A stretch of DNA of 64,000 bases from Solanum dulcamara (GCF_947179165.1 NC_077241.1:29507246-29571245), one strand, 5' to 3'; positions 42,905 to 55,692 are shown, counted from the stretch's first letter. The notes: a model not told the origin generated them from the letters alone. Translations and numbers: made by a program.

Positions 42905-45900
42905 TGTCACAACCCAACCCCGTGGGCCGCGACTGGGGCCTGACCTGGACCCTCGTTTATGTAACTGTTGACTATAGTCAAATTGGACTATGTATAACCT
43001 GATACTGCTCACAAACACCTCAATGGGTTAAAAAATTTTCATGTTTATATAACCTCCTAGATATAGGAACCCAACACATGAACCCAATTGGTGATAAAAT
43101 ATTCATACACGTGTGGCCTCTTTCATTTGCATCATGTCATTAAAAGGAAAGCCAACCGATAAGGCTGCCACAACATAGTAGCTTTTACAACATATCGCAT
43201 AGGCATAACCAAAATAAACTCCTAAACAACCCTTACACATATGTCTACAGACCTCTAAGAATAAGAACTACAACATATGGCGGGACAGGGCCCCTGCCGT
43301 ACCCCTGCATAAAAAAATATATACATCGCAGGACCAGTACTCAAAAGCTAGGCTTCAAAATAGTAAAGCACTTCCAACATAGCTGAGCAGAAATCCTAAG
43401 CTGGCGGATCTCCGAAATGAACATCTATACCTGCGGGCATAAAACGCAGCCCCCAAGGAAAGAAGGGTCAGTACGATACATGTACTGAGTATATAAGCAT
43501 ACATAACTGATATAACAACTGAAACAGGGATACAGGAAACCAAGTATAACATTTAATAGGGTACTGTACCTGCATCTCATAAAATAAAGTCATGTATATC
43601 ATTATCACGTACTGTATCCGGCCCGCTCGGGGACTCAGTGTTACAAATACATCATCTATCATGATAGGCATATGCATATTATTAGCACTGTGGAACGTAC
43701 AACCCAATCTATATATATAGCAAGCACATACCGAGGAACGACGGCCCAATCCATATGTCACATGATAATGCCGAGGTACGACGGCCCGATCCATATATAT
43801 AATGTATAATAATATCGAGGTACGACGGCCCGATCCATATAATGCATAATAATGCCGAGGTACGATGGCCCAATCCGTATAATGCATAATAATGCCGAGG
43901 TACGACGGCCGGATCCGTATAATGCATAAGCTGTTGTGGAACGTACGACCCGATCCTTACATAGCAAACTGTGTCGAGGTACGTTCGGCCCGATCCATAT
44001 ATATATATAATATTGCATATACGTGCACACAAAACTCTGTAACATATCAAACATACCTTAGATACCATCATAAAGCATGTTCAAGAGCCCCTAGGTGTAG
44101 GAGCTTACACATCCCAACACTATTCAACCTATAGGAGGCTCAAGGGTCGTAGTTCAACTACTTCAAGGCCCTTATAATTCAGAAGTGGGTACAAGTTATG
44201 AGTTACGTCCAGAATCTATAAATGGAGCTATCTCCAAATCCATTTTCTAAAGTACCTATCGTCCAGTCTTTCTAGAAGTAGGAAAAGACAAGCTCTACAT
44301 GTACCATTTCCCATCACATGGAAGACTTTGAAAAAGTAATGACTCAACTTGTTACAGGAGTTCTAATCAGTAGGAAGTGAACAAGAGTCTTAACTCACCT
44401 TCAGAGTTTTAAGAGTGGAATAACTTCAAACTTCATATACACAATACTTACATCTCAGTCATGCCATTAGAGAGGAAGAATAACTTTACGTACACTAGCT
44501 CTCAGCATATAGAAAACTTGAGGAATGGAAGCTTAAAGAAAGAACAGATAGGCTTTACATACTTATACCAAAATATGCCAAAAGAAGGAATAGCTTTACA
44601 TACCTCGTATGGATTTCTCTTAATCATGTCCACGTCGTCATCCTCCAAACCTATATAACATGGAAGTAATATAAGTATTAACCCTTCTTAACTTTCCATC
44701 ATCTTAGGTTACACCTTAGTATTAATGGAGTATATTTCCTTAGTCGTTTCCTCGACTAGTTCTGTTATTCGCTAAGGCGTCGACGAAATTTGGGCAGCAC
44801 CTCCCCTATAATGTGCCCTATCCGAATTTACGATTAGGTCCCTAAGACCTTCAGCCAACCAACAAAAACAACCTGCAGCATATTTTTAATCAATTCACAC
44901 CAACAATATACAACATAAACTCCAAACGACTTATTCAAAAATACGATATCACAATAGGGCGTCTTAGCCTTTATTTTGTAACGCCCTTAATTATACACAA
45001 CGAGGGGTCATGTGGATTCAACCAGAAGAACCTTAACCCACATTAGAACATATTTAGGGCCTGCAAAAACACATCACACCCCTGCAGCAGCACCCCACAT
45101 GTACAACACCCCATTTCGACTACAATTTAACTACGACGACTTCAATTTCGATTGTTTCTATCATCGAGCATTTATACAACTTTTTTTATACTTACAGCAG
45201 TATAAAAGGTGTAAAAAACTACATAAAAACCCCATAAACTTCAAATTAGAAGGTAAAACCTTACCTTTCCCGAAATTGGCCAAAACACGCTAAAATCTGC
45301 CTCGGAAAATCTCTTGATGTGCTGAAATGGACTGGACTGTTTGCTGTCCGTTTGGTGCTGCTCCAAACCTTAAATTTACATTATTAACACCCTAATAACA
45401 TGTAAAAACCCTTACCAAAACGTGGGAGAAGATAACCAAACCATATCTTATCAAATGGCCTTCCAAACACGCTGAAAATTAACTTCGGAACCTCCTTGAC
45501 ACGGCTGAAATGCTGTGGCTGCTTGTTACTCGTTTTTGCTTCCCCAAATAGGTAAGCTACGTTTTTAACCACCTCCAATTGATATAATAATACCTTATCT
45601 AATTAATTTACGGAGCGAAATCGGGACGTACCTATTTTTCTCCTCCAAGCCGTCATGTTTTTCTCTCTTGATCTAGGGTTTGTTCTTGAGTTTTTTGCTG
45701 CAGCTTAATGGATCAGAACTTAAGTATAAGACACCTATAGATGTATATATGTGGTCCTAGGAGGTGACACATGTCATCCCCATATGGTGACATGTGTCCA
45801 GCCCCTATTGGGCCACGGATCCATGCCTTACCCCTAGGCTGCCACGTGTCCTTGTGGGCCCCACCTCCCAATTAGGTGGGTCACCTACTTGAACCTAAGT

Positions 45901-46326
45901 AGGTGGTTCACCTGCTTTCTTAAGGTGCTGCCACATGTTGCTCCTCCATTGGCTTCCACGTGTTGTCTTTTCCCCTTCCTCGTGGGTTCGTATTCTCATC
46001 TTATTTTAGGAGCCTATGTAATCCATGCTATGTAAACTTGGTATGTCCTTAAGTAACTCAAGTATATAAGACATCTAAGTTGGTAGCTTACGTAGGTAAA
46101 TCGAGTGCTACGACTCATTTCTCGGCCTCCAACTTCTTTCGAATTTTTATAACCCTATTTCCAATCTTCCTTATTATGAAGCATTTCGTTCTCCTTTCCT
46201 TGGAGTTATTTGATAGCATTATTAACTATCCGACTCACATAACGACTTTTAAAAAACTTAAGAGCCTTCCCAGAAACTTGAGAAGCTTAAGAAGCAGTCT
46301 AAGGTACCAAAGTACGGGGTGTAACA
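42905..46326 (-). repeat. M3 3' LTR (left copy)
   Basis: 3,422 bp from TGTCACAACCCAACCCCG to CGGGGTGTAACA. It contains a 40-bp minisatellite (43690-44010), a promoter zone with ACATGTGTCC and AGGTGGGTCACCT dyads (about 45760-45980), and a donor-like GTACGT near 45628 on -. At 43075-43079 it holds the uninterrupted CACAT into which P4 inserted in the other copy. Confidence 0.9.
43690..44010. repeat. 40-bp minisatellite in the M3 LTR
   Basis: About eight units of CCGAGGTACGACGGCCCGAT followed by CCATATAATGCATAATAATG start near 43691, 43731, 43771, 43815, 43855, 43895, 43935 and 43974, so the period is mostly 40 bp. Units vary at several positions. The repeat-derived frames of 98-139 codons on - are not genes. 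Confidence 0.9.
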
Positions 46327-48011
46327 TCCTTTCCCCCTTTAGAACATTCGTCCCCGAATGTTAACTAGCCTTATAAGGTCTTACGAGTGCTTCAGGATTC
46401 TCCTGTACTGGCTGCCATTCATAGGCCTTGTATTAACTCATATGGTCTATTTAAGAAGGTAGATTACCTGTAGGCATAGGGAACAGGTGATATTTCTTTT
46501 CCATTTCTTCTTTCCAGTTCCTTTACCACACATCATATTGCACCCTTTACACAAACATGTGTAGGAGATTAAAGTAGCCCGAAAGATGTTTTAGCATCAC
46601 CATACTAGTCTGTACGTAAACCTGTGTCGTTTCTTACTTCCTTCCTTTACTTACCCTTAAGTTTCCTCATATTCCAGTATAGGAGAGATCTCTCATCCTT
46701 TCCTTGTTTTGCTGCTTGTACACCACAATATTAGTAGTCAGTAACTTTGTTACAAACATCTTACCTTCAGTCGAGTATAGCCTGGCTATTCCTTACAGTA
46801 TGTTTAAGTTCTCATCGTAATTCTCTTGTTGTATTCATCCCCTTTGTATGCACCTATTCTTTGATGTCATACTATTCAAGTCCTTACTATTAATTCTCCG
46901 CACTGTCTCCGGTATCATGGCTTCTATTCATTTATTGCTGGACTTTAGATCTTATTAACTGGTGCTAGTATAGGATCTCACTTGAAGACACTTCCCCTCT
47001 TTAGGGTATACCCATGTCACTATCTATTATGTTCTACCTTACGCCCTTATTTCCAATTTTCCAATACGTATGATTCTTTTCCAACACATTCGGTATACAT
47101 CACCATACCTATGCCTTCCTTTATATCTTCCATACCTTTGGTTGCCCAGGTACGACAACTTAACATAATCATGAGGTGCTAATCCAGTCTAATTATGGGT
47201 ACTCGAGTGACGTAGCAATTTATTCGAAGCCACTTTCTCACAAGGCTTTACTTATTTTCATATCTATCCTCATTATATTCACAGCATATCCTATTCGCAT
47301 TCTACCCCATAGTATAGCACTTCTTAACCTTTTTCACGATTCTTACTGTGGGTTACTTACCCTTCTTGGGTAGTCTTATCCTTAATATATCATTCTATCC
47401 AGAACTACCAGTCTTTCCTAAATTATTTTCCTTTTATTTCAAGGAAAATTTGGGCAGAGTTTCCTCTGTATTCCTTACTATCTCAACACCTGCACGCAGA
47501 AAATGCCAACAATGCCTCACAAGGGTAATACGCATAAAGATACATATATGCGTATCATATCACGTTATATCGCAGCCTCACAGGGCGCCCAATATCAACA
47601 ATAGTATAAACTGATGGACTTACCTCGTATGTCCAACTCAAACTGCACCTGTTTAGACATTCCGTCTACTTTTTCTTTCAATTTTCAACTTTACATGTCA
47701 ACCGTAATTCCATACCTTACCTGGCACGTATTATTCATGCCTTGCTTACCTGCGTGCGGTGTAACTTCCAATATCGTCAGTAACCTCCTTATATTGATGT
47801 TGTCCTTCTGCTGAAATCCGAAGCTAGTATGAGGAATTTCATTCCCTATAACTCGGGTCTATCGCACAATCATAGATATGAAAGAAAGGTAATATCCTAA
47901 ATGTCTTGTAGCCTCTTGTCTATAGATGTGATGCACAAAACACTGATAAACAAGACTCTACTAGACACGGTCTGTAGACATTCCAAGGACGAACTGCTCT
48001 GATACTACTTC
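46327..48011 (-). mobile_element. M3 internal region with polypurine tracts and leader
   Basis: The 3' polypurine tract TAAAGGGGGAAAGGA (on -) is at 46327-46341 and a perfect inverted repeat at 46343-46362. An internal polypurine tract (CTAAAGAGGGGAAG on -) is at about 46991-47003. Leader repeats are at about 47510-47590 and the primer binding site at 47995-48007. Between them no coding similarity is visible and no 5S-like segment was found. Confidence 0.8.
47995..48007 (-). promoter_or_regulatory. M3 primer binding site
   Basis: On - TAGTATCAGAGCA, one change from the consensus, adjacent to the LTR end at 48012. Confidence 0.85.
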
Positions 48012-48186
48012 TGTCACAACCCAACCCTGTGGGCCGCGACTGGGGCCCGACCTGGACCCCCATTTACGTAACTGTCAACTACAGTCAAATTGGACTATGT
48101 ATAACGTGATACGGCTCATAAAAACGTCAATGGGTTAAAACTTTTTCATGTTTATATAGCCTCCTAGATATAGGAACCCAACACAT
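48012..48186 (-). repeat. M3 5' LTR, part left of P4
   Basis: 175 bp matching 42905-43079. It ends in CACAT (48182-48186), the left target duplication of P4. Confidence 0.88.
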
Positions 48187-48533
48187 TGTTACATCTCACC
48201 CTTTTAAACCCAGAATGTCTCATAAGTTCCTTGGACATTACCATATGAACCGGATATGCTACGACACTATCAAATGAGTGAAACAAAGGGAGGATGTGAT
48301 ACCCCGTGGTAGAGAAGGTTGGAAGGGGAATCATAAGAATCCGGAAGGAATAGGAGGCCAAGTAACGAGTCGTAGGACTCGACTTATCTACGTAAGCTAC
48401 TAATTTAGAAATATTACATACGTGAGTTACTTGATTACATACCAAGCTTACGTAGCAAGGGTTTTATAGGCTCTTAAAGTGAGACAAGATTACGAATGAG
48501 ATTACTAACCCACGAGGGAGGAATTTTTTTTTT

Positions 48534-48765
48534 GACACATGGCAGCCTAGGAGGGTGATACGTGGCAGCACCTCAAGCAGGTAGGTGACCCACCTGCTTG
48601 GGGTCAAGTAGGTGACCCACCTGCTTGGGGGGGTGGACCCCACTGCCACATGGAAGCACTCCATTGGCCGCATGTTGAGGTGGCCCAATAAGGGCCTGAC
48701 ACGTGCCACCCTTAGGGGCTGACACGTTTCACCTTATATATATATATATGTGTATATGACTCTTA
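48534..48765 (+). promoter_or_regulatory. P4 LTR promoter: palindrome array and TATA box
   Basis: Two adjacent dyads of the type CAAGCAGGTAGGTGACCCAC-CTGCTTG and CAAGTAGGTGACCCACCTGC-TTG lie near 48574-48630. CACGTG-type cores follow (CTGACACGTGCCACC near 48697, GACACGTTTC at 48721). Immediately after is TATATATATATATATG (48735-48750), a strong TATA box. Transcription probably starts near 48765-48785. A splice-donor-like AAAGGTAAGT is at 48856-48864. The same layout is in the 3' LTR near 56030-56245. Confidence 0.6.
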
Positions 48766-50848
48766 AGTGTTCATTTATCCAAAAATCAGTCCAAAAAATC
48801 AGCAGCTTTGGGAGAACAACGTGAAGGAGAAAGGCAGCCATAGCTTGGAAGCTAAAAGGTAAGTTTTCTAATTTTCTCTCCGTGAATTAATTATATACGA
48901 CGTTCCTAAAATACGTGGAGGTGTATATATGTATGTTACGATGCTTACAGAACCATATTTTTAGTTCTTCACTTGGAAAACTAAGAGAAACTTAAAGAGA
49001 AAACGCTAGGGCATAAACCCGTTTTTGGAGGGGACAGTTGTTAGTAATATTTGTATCAATTCTTGTGTATAGCTTAGTTTCGGGTGATTCAATATGTTTT
49101 GGAAAGGTATTTCATAGGTATATAACTTTTATTTATACTTTCCAATCCAGTTTTGCTTTTATCTTTGCGAAATAGGGTGATGAAGTGGAGAGGAGGTACT
49201 ACCCAGATTGGGATTTGAAAATCCTACACGGACAGCTGTGAGTATTTTGGTTATATATTTTCATACAAAATTTATGTAGGGGTAATTAAAAATTATTTGA
49301 GACCTTGATACAAATGTATATAACTTTCATTGAGGCCACAAATTCTGTTTCCCTCAATTACCCCTCCGAAAATAAGCGACAATATAAGACAGTGGGCTGC
49401 CCAGATTTTGCGTTTTGATAGTTCTAGCGAGTTTGACAAGTTTAACGTAAGGTATGGTTTCTTCTTTAAATTTGAGCTTTATGTGTTCATATGTAGAATG
49501 TTACACGCCCTATAGGTGAATGGAAGTATGTAAATATCATTGGAATACTTGGCGTTCGGAATAAACTAAATTATAGTCGTTATAGTCGAATTGTCGTCAA
49601 GGTAAGGCGTTGTTCTTGTGAGTTGCTGCTGCAGGGGTATGGTGTGTTATTGCAGAACCTAAACATGTTCTAATATTGTCTAGGGTGATGCTGCTTGAAG
49701 CCACATAACCCCCCGTTGCGTATAATTAAAGGTGTTAAAAAATAAAGGCTAGACGCCCTATGGTGATATCGTATTTTTGAATAAGTCGTTTGGAGTTTAT
49801 GTTGTATATTGTTGGTATGAATTGCTGCAGGTTGTTGTTGTTGGTTGGCTGTAGGTCTTAGGGACCTAGTCGAGGAAACGACTAAGGAAATAGATTCAAT
49901 TAACATTAAGGCGAAATCTAAGATGATGGAAAGTTAAAAGTAGTTGATATTCGTATTACTTTCATATTGAATAGGTTCGGAAGACGACGAGACGAGGAGG
50001 ATAAAGGGTAACTCCCAAAAGGTATGTAAAGCTTTCTCTTGGCATGTTTTGGTATAAGTTCGTACAACTATCTTTCTTTCCTTTTGGAAATGTTTAGCCG
50101 TAAGTGAATTGTATATGAAGTGCAGAGATAATTCCATTCGCAGAATTCCGAGTATGCCTCATAACCCCTACCCACTGTTCAATATTAGAATTCCTGTGAA
50201 GATTAAGTATTGCCTAGTAGGGCTTCTATGTGTCAGAATGTAATGTATGGGGAGCTATCTCTCGTTTCCATTGAGATGTATTTGATACGAAAATGAAATT
50301 ACAATGTCATAGTGGTTCACCGAGCCCCCTGAAGGGCCGGGTATGAAATATGTATATGAAGATCACCTAGAGGAAGGTACAGACCATATAGAGCTTATTC
50401 TCTTTCTTCTTTTGGGCATGTCCTTGTTTTAGTTGTAAGTTGAATCTAATCTGAACTCTGAGGCAAATCCATTTTGAAACATCTCTTAATTACTTCTAAA
50501 TATTGAATTCCTATAATAGTCGAACTGTTTCTCTGGAACTCTTAAGTGAATAGTCTTACTTTGGTATATGTCTAGGAAACTCGAGATATAATTAGTATAG
50601 CCCTAATGGCATTTAGAGGGCAGCTGGAATGACTATACTGTTACTCAAATTCTTAGACAATAACTTAGTCCTCTTATATAGTTGAGTCTTGAATAATGAT
50701 TTAAACTGTGTTTGGTTTTTCACTACTCTACTCATTTATACTGTAACACTTCTTCTCCGAGTCCCAGGCCTATTAACAAATTCGTGCAATTCACTGCATT
50801 GTTCACCGAGTCCCTCGCTTGAGGGCCGATATCTGTACGTATATATAT

Positions 50849-50985
50849 GATAGCCTGGGGCCTGATACGGATACTGATACTACATATGATGGCTGGGGCC
50901 TGATACTGATACTACATATGATGGCCTAGGGCCTGATACTGATACTACATATGATGGCCTGGGGCTTGATACTGATACTATATAT
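50849..50985. repeat. 33-bp minisatellite in the P4 5' LTR
   Basis: Four units of GATGGCCTAGGGCCTGATAC followed by TGATACTACATAT start near 50849, 50888, 50920 and 50953; the first unit is longer by six bases. Confidence 0.9.
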
Positions 50986-51674
50986 ATGATTCACCGGACC
51001 CCTGACGGGGCCGACTATATTGAAAATTTGAGCATGCATGTTTTTGTGATTCATAGAGCACTGGTACATGTTTCTGATTTGACATTTTATCCCCTGTTTC
51101 TCTACTTCAAATATGCTTCCAGTTGTATCATGTTATGTTTTACATACTCAGTACATATATCGTACTGACCCCCTTTCTCGAGAGGCTGCGTTCATGCCCG
51201 CAGGTACAGATACAGATTTTAGGAGTCCGTTAGCTTAGAATTCCATGCAGCTCAGCTGGAAGAGGCTCCATTGTATCGGGGCCTAGTTTTTGATACTGTC
51301 CACGGATGTATGAAAATTGTTTTGTCCATTCAGGGGTACGGCCGGGGCCCTATCCCGCCATATATTGTAATTTATATTTTTAGAGGTCTGCAGACATGTA
51401 CATTTGGGTTGTGTATGTCAGTGTGATTCATATGGGTCTACATGATACATGAAATATGTTATGATGTTATGGCAGCCTTATAGGCTTGCGTGCCTGTCAT
51501 GTTGTGATACAAACGAAAATGGCTACTGATTTACGAAAATGTTATCGCCCAATGGGGCTTGGTTAAATAATATTGTTTTAATTGCAGTTCAATATTACCA
51601 TAGTTGATAGCTAAGTGTACGGGGGTCCAGGTCGGGCCCCAGTCACGGCCTACGGGGTTGGGCTGTGACAAAAG

Positions 51675-51687
51675 TGGTATTAGAGCA
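51675..51687 (+). promoter_or_regulatory. P4 primer binding site
   Basis: TGGTATTAGAGCA, one change from the consensus, four bases after the LTR end. Confidence 0.87.
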
Positions 51688-52884
51688 GTTCGTCCTCGGA
51701 TTGTCTGCAGATCGTGTCTAGTAGAGTCTTGTTTATCGGTGTGTTGCGTGACACATCTATAAACATGAAGCTACAAGATATTTAGGATGTTACCTTTCTT
51801 CTACATCTGAGATCGTGCTTTAGATCTAAGTCATAGGAAAGTTCCTTATACTAACCTTGGATCTTAACAGAAGGACGACATCAACCAAAGGAAGTAATTG
51901 ACGACATGGGACATTAGGAAGCACACAGGTTGGTAAAGTAAAGGCATAAAAGATATCCGTCGGGTAAGGTATTGAAGTAATATAGAAATGTAAAGTTGAA
52001 ACCTGAAAGGAAAGTAGACAGAAAGTGCAACAGATGCAGTTTGAAGGTGGACATATGAGGTAAGTCCAGTATTTTTATAGTATTGTTGACGTTGAAAGCC
52101 CTGTGTGGCTACGATATAAGATGACATTGAAAGCCCTGTGTGGCTGTGATATGATATATATATATATATATGTTGTCCCTATGAGGCATTGTTGGTATTT
52201 TCTGTGTGCAGGTTTTGGGATAAGTAAGAAATGTTGAGGAAACTCTGCCAAAATTTTCCCAATACAAGAAGAATGGAATAAAACATAGGTTATAACATAT
52301 CTTGGAAATGAATACCGGGTACCTATGGGATGCTAAATTAAAGCTGTACGAGATACTCTTCATGTCGACGATAAGGGATACCCTCTTTACTTGGGGAAAT
52401 TTATCTCGGAAAAACAAAAGTTTGTCTGAGTGGTACAGTTCAGACCATAGTATCTCCAGCCATAATTATGTGGTAGAAAAAAAAAGAGAAGCTCCGATGG
52501 AAAGGTAAAATGTCCAATAATTGAGCTTCACTCATTTTGGAAGTACCAAGCCCTCAAATCCTAATTGTAAATTAGATGAGTTTTTCATAACTCGAGGATA
52601 GATTCAAAAGGGGACCAGGTAGGTCAAGTATTAAAAGGGAAGTACTGTGATGTTTAAGAGATTCTAGTTCTTTCAAAAATGATTGAAAGATGATTTACGA
52701 TAACAGTTTATAGTTCTCCACCGACTAATTGGGAAAAGAGCTTCAGACAGAACCACCTCAAGGAGGTGTCAGGAACTGAACAGGAATACGAATTAAATGG
52801 GGGATATGTAAGTATGAATCGAACAGTGTCCTACGAGTAGGTAGGGATAAAGTGGAACCACTAGTAAGACACACTTAGTACGCG

Positions 52885-53076
52885 TTGACTAAGTTAAAGG
52901 CATGTGTTGAGAACACCGTAAGAGCATGGGTCTTAAGATACAAAAACAAAATGACGCGTGTACACAACTTCGCCCCAAAAATAGTGGAACCCTTAGGGGA
53001 CAAGGATGGAAAACTTAAGGAACAAAGGGCACAACTTCCATTCACCCCGAGAAATAAAGGATATAGGTTGGGGTAA
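52885..53076 (+). pseudogene. Conserved short frame of unknown function in P4
   Basis: Sixty-three codons with VRAWVLRYKNKMTRVHNFAP and KIVEPLGDKDGKLKEQRAQL, closely similar to 17154-17366 in P2. It is basic and polar, with no known motif. It has stayed open in two copies, whereas the copies in P1 and M2 contain stops. The start is uncertain. Confidence 0.35.
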
Positions 53077-53757
53077 AGCTATTATTTCAAAAGAACCTTG
53101 AACAGTTATTGTCGGAATACTAGCACCGCCTAATTAAGGTGGGAACGACTACAAGTACAAACAGAGAAAAGTACGAGTACCCTCTAAAGGGGAGAAGTTA
53201 ATGAGAAAATGGCAAAAGTAGAAGGAGGCAATTGAGGTGGTAATATATTTGAGATGGACGTCTAAACTTCAATGAGATATCCTGCCAAACCAAGTTAGAA
53301 AGGTCTGGAAGCCACCAGTAATTGAACGGAAGCCAGAATGCTACATAAGGTAGCGTTGAGAAGTTTGTGATGGAACCCTAAACAACATAATGCTAGAAGG
53401 CGACTGCGAAGAAAAACAAAAGGGTGTAAACAAGAAAGGATGTCGAATGAATTAAGAAACACTACGAAGGATAATGATAACATGGTAGACCAAAAGCCAA
53501 AATGTTAGCTATAGAGTTGGTCGCAAATAATGTTGCGATAGATATATAACCAAAGGAAAAGGAATAGAAAGCCTCCTGTGGTAGAAAATGGGGAGAACAC
53601 AAAGTGAATAGTGGATAGTGGAACTAAAGGTCTCACCGATATTGGTTGTAAGATAACAGAGGAAGGGACAAGGCAAAACATAAAGACTCGCGAGACAACA
53701 CTGAGGTAAATCTTGGGCTAAATTGAGTGCCCGCACATCGTAGAAAGGATTTCAGTG

Positions 53758-53875
53758 AAATGAGACACGAAAACTTCCCAGGAAGGTCACCCATCCCAAT
53801 ATTACTCTCTCCCCAGCACGCTTAACTTCAAAATTCTGATGGAACTTAATGTGTTAGTGATGGTATGATCACGCG
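53758..53875 (-). pseudogene. 5S rRNA-derived segment in P4 (antisense to the element)
   Basis: About 118 nt matching plant 5S rRNA on -: CGCGTGATCATACCATCAC, GAAGTTAAGCGTGCTGGGGA, GAGAGTAATATTGGGATGGG, then TGACCTTCCTGGGAAGTTTT and CGTGTCTCATTT at the 3' end. It lies in the same context as the P2 copy (CGAGATGG-AGAATCTGAACTAG on its right), so both descend from one insertion. Confidence 0.9.
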
Positions 53876-54524
53876 AGATGGAAGAATCTGAACTAGCGAC
53901 GGAGAAACGATATGAGATTATGTACCTAGAGTATTATAAGATACGTTAAGGCAATTCTAACAAGGACTTAAGCAAAACAAGAAGGATTAGCTAATTGCTA
54001 ACTGACGAAACACTTGAATTCCGTAGTTCTTCAATATAGTACCAGTTAATGAGAGGAAAACCACAGAATGACTATATGGGCCAGTGGACGAGGGAATTTC
54101 GACACCACTTGGCAGCCAACTATAAAGGCGAAGAAGCAAACCCAAAAGGGTAAAGGTGCCAGCTGATGTAATTTATGAATAACAGGAAGCAATACCCAAA
54201 GGTGGAAAATTCCACAAATGTTACCTGTGAATTAACGGTATTAACCCCTGCTCCTTTGATCATAGGTTACCTACTCCGCCGAGAAGGTGTAAAGTTGTAA
54301 GGTAAAAGAGTGGTAGGACCTTATGGAGTCCCCACAGCTATTGTCCTAGGCAAGGGAGCCCAAGTTGTGATTAACTATCGAGAGATGCAAAAATAGGTTA
54401 AGTCAAACTATCGAGATGGAATTAATACTATGGGTGAAGTGAGACATGGCCACGAGTGGACCAAAGATCTTCTCCGACATCGAATATAGGATAAGGGAGA
54501 AGAAAGACCCAAAAGAATAAAGTG

Positions 54525-55500
54525 CCAGTTAAAGTTCTGAAGAAAGTCGAGAAAAACTATACGAAACTAAGGATTCCTGAATTATCAACGTCATCACGCA
54601 CCTATTCTAGACTCTTCAAGAGTAGGGTACTATACGGGTTATTGCGGGAAGGCTAACGAATCAGCCCATTTGCTTTCAAGCAAGACAACCTATGCAACTG
54701 GAACTAGGTGAAGGTATATAACAAGGAAGTAGTAAGATTCCTTGAAGTTCCCCAGCTAATATCTCAGTAGAGGGACTTCAAATATGATTAGCGTTTGGAC
54801 CTCAGTCCAAGAAGAGGCTGGGGGCACAAACAGGACTTCATACCGCATTTACCTCGGGCTTCCGAATAGACTGAGCATACTAGCAACTGCTAGAAAGTAT
54901 ATTGCGAGCTTATGAGGTTGGCTTTAAGTGTAGCTAGGACTATTGTCCACCAATTATTGGGTTTGCCTACGAGAAGGGCCACCGTTCCAATATTCAAATG
55001 ACCCCCTACAAGATGTTGTAAGGAAGAGCACATAAGTCCCCCCTGATGGGGAAAAGACTAAGCGGGTAGGCCAAACAAGATTAAACAAACTATTGAATAA
55101 CAACCCAGAGTCGGCAGAAATGATATACAGATAATCGACATCGACATCGACATTCAGAGTTCAAATGGATGATTGGATGTCCATAACGGGTCACCCAGAA
55201 AAGGGGACTTAACCCAAAATATGTTAGACTGTATCAGGTTGCGCGTAAGGTGGGAAACGCGGTTGGTAAGTTGAGCTTACCACCTGATTTGGAGACTATA
55301 CGCCCATTCTATCAAATATAGATATTTCGCGAATGTACTAGCGATCCACCCATAGAGTGTCTTATAAATGAAGTCCATGAGATAAAATAATAATCCTACG
55401 AGGAGAAACTTATTGCCATCTTCGATTGGCAAGGTTGCGAACTGAGGACGTGCCTTCCGTCAAGGTACTGTGGCAAAATCAAAACCAGAAAAGGGGATGA
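54525..55500 (+). pseudogene. P4: eroded integrase remnant
   Basis: Pieces in shifting frames: SAHLLSSKTTYA-like near 54662, FAYEKGHRSNIQMTPYKML then a stop near 54965-55020, and the GPY/F region near 55210-55300 (RKVGNAVGKLSLPPDLETIR). The linker and chromodomain start (EETYCHLRLARLRTEDVPSV-like) are near 55400-55460. Parallel to the remnants in P2 and M2. No functional protein is possible. Confidence 0.7.
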
Positions 55501-55655
55501 CCTGAGAAATTAAAAAAAGGACATAAAACACCAGGTCAACAGGTAACCCCAACTCCTAAAACTCTTATACTAAGTACTTCGACGGAAATATGTGTGTAAG
55601 GAAATAGAAACGAATCCCCCGATGGTTTGTATATGTTCTAAGGGAAGTTTTGTTT

Positions 55656-55692
55656 AACATTCGGGGACGAATGTTCTAAAAGGGGGGAAGGA
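55656..55692 (+). promoter_or_regulatory. P4 inverted repeat and 3' polypurine tract
   Basis: AACATTCGGGGACGAATGTT (55656-55675, perfect arms) is followed at once by CTAAAAGGGGGGAAGGA and the LTR start TGTTACACCTC. Confidence 0.9.

Larger units (their letters stand above)
48187..51670 (+). repeat. P4 5' LTR
   Basis: 3,484 bp from TGTTACATCTC to GGGGTTGGGCTGTGACA. A 78-bp deletion near 49868 relative to the 3' LTR removes the equivalent of 57363-57440. It contains a 33-bp minisatellite (50849-50985). Short frames in it recur in the partner LTR and in other family members. Confidence 0.92.
51671..55692 (+). mobile_element. P4 internal region
   Basis: In order: leader with repeats (about 52090-52190), the conserved short frame (52885-53076), internal polypurine tract (53184-53198, CTAAAGGGGAGAAG), 5S-derived segment (53758-53875), uninterrupted LINE target (54162-54175), uninterrupted M2 target (54407-54411), integrase remnant (54525-55500), inverted repeat (55656-55675) and 3' polypurine tract (55676-55692). 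Apart from the conserved short frame, the open frames here are short, on the antisense strand and without domains. Confidence 0.82.

Noticed and set aside
43690..44010. Possible CRISPR array
   Set aside because: Units are contiguous 40-bp tandem repeats with no unique spacers, in a plant LTR.
43468..44071. Overlapping frames of 98-139 codons with repeated RRTSALLC-like peptides
   Set aside because: They are translations of the 40-bp minisatellite in several frames, not proteins.
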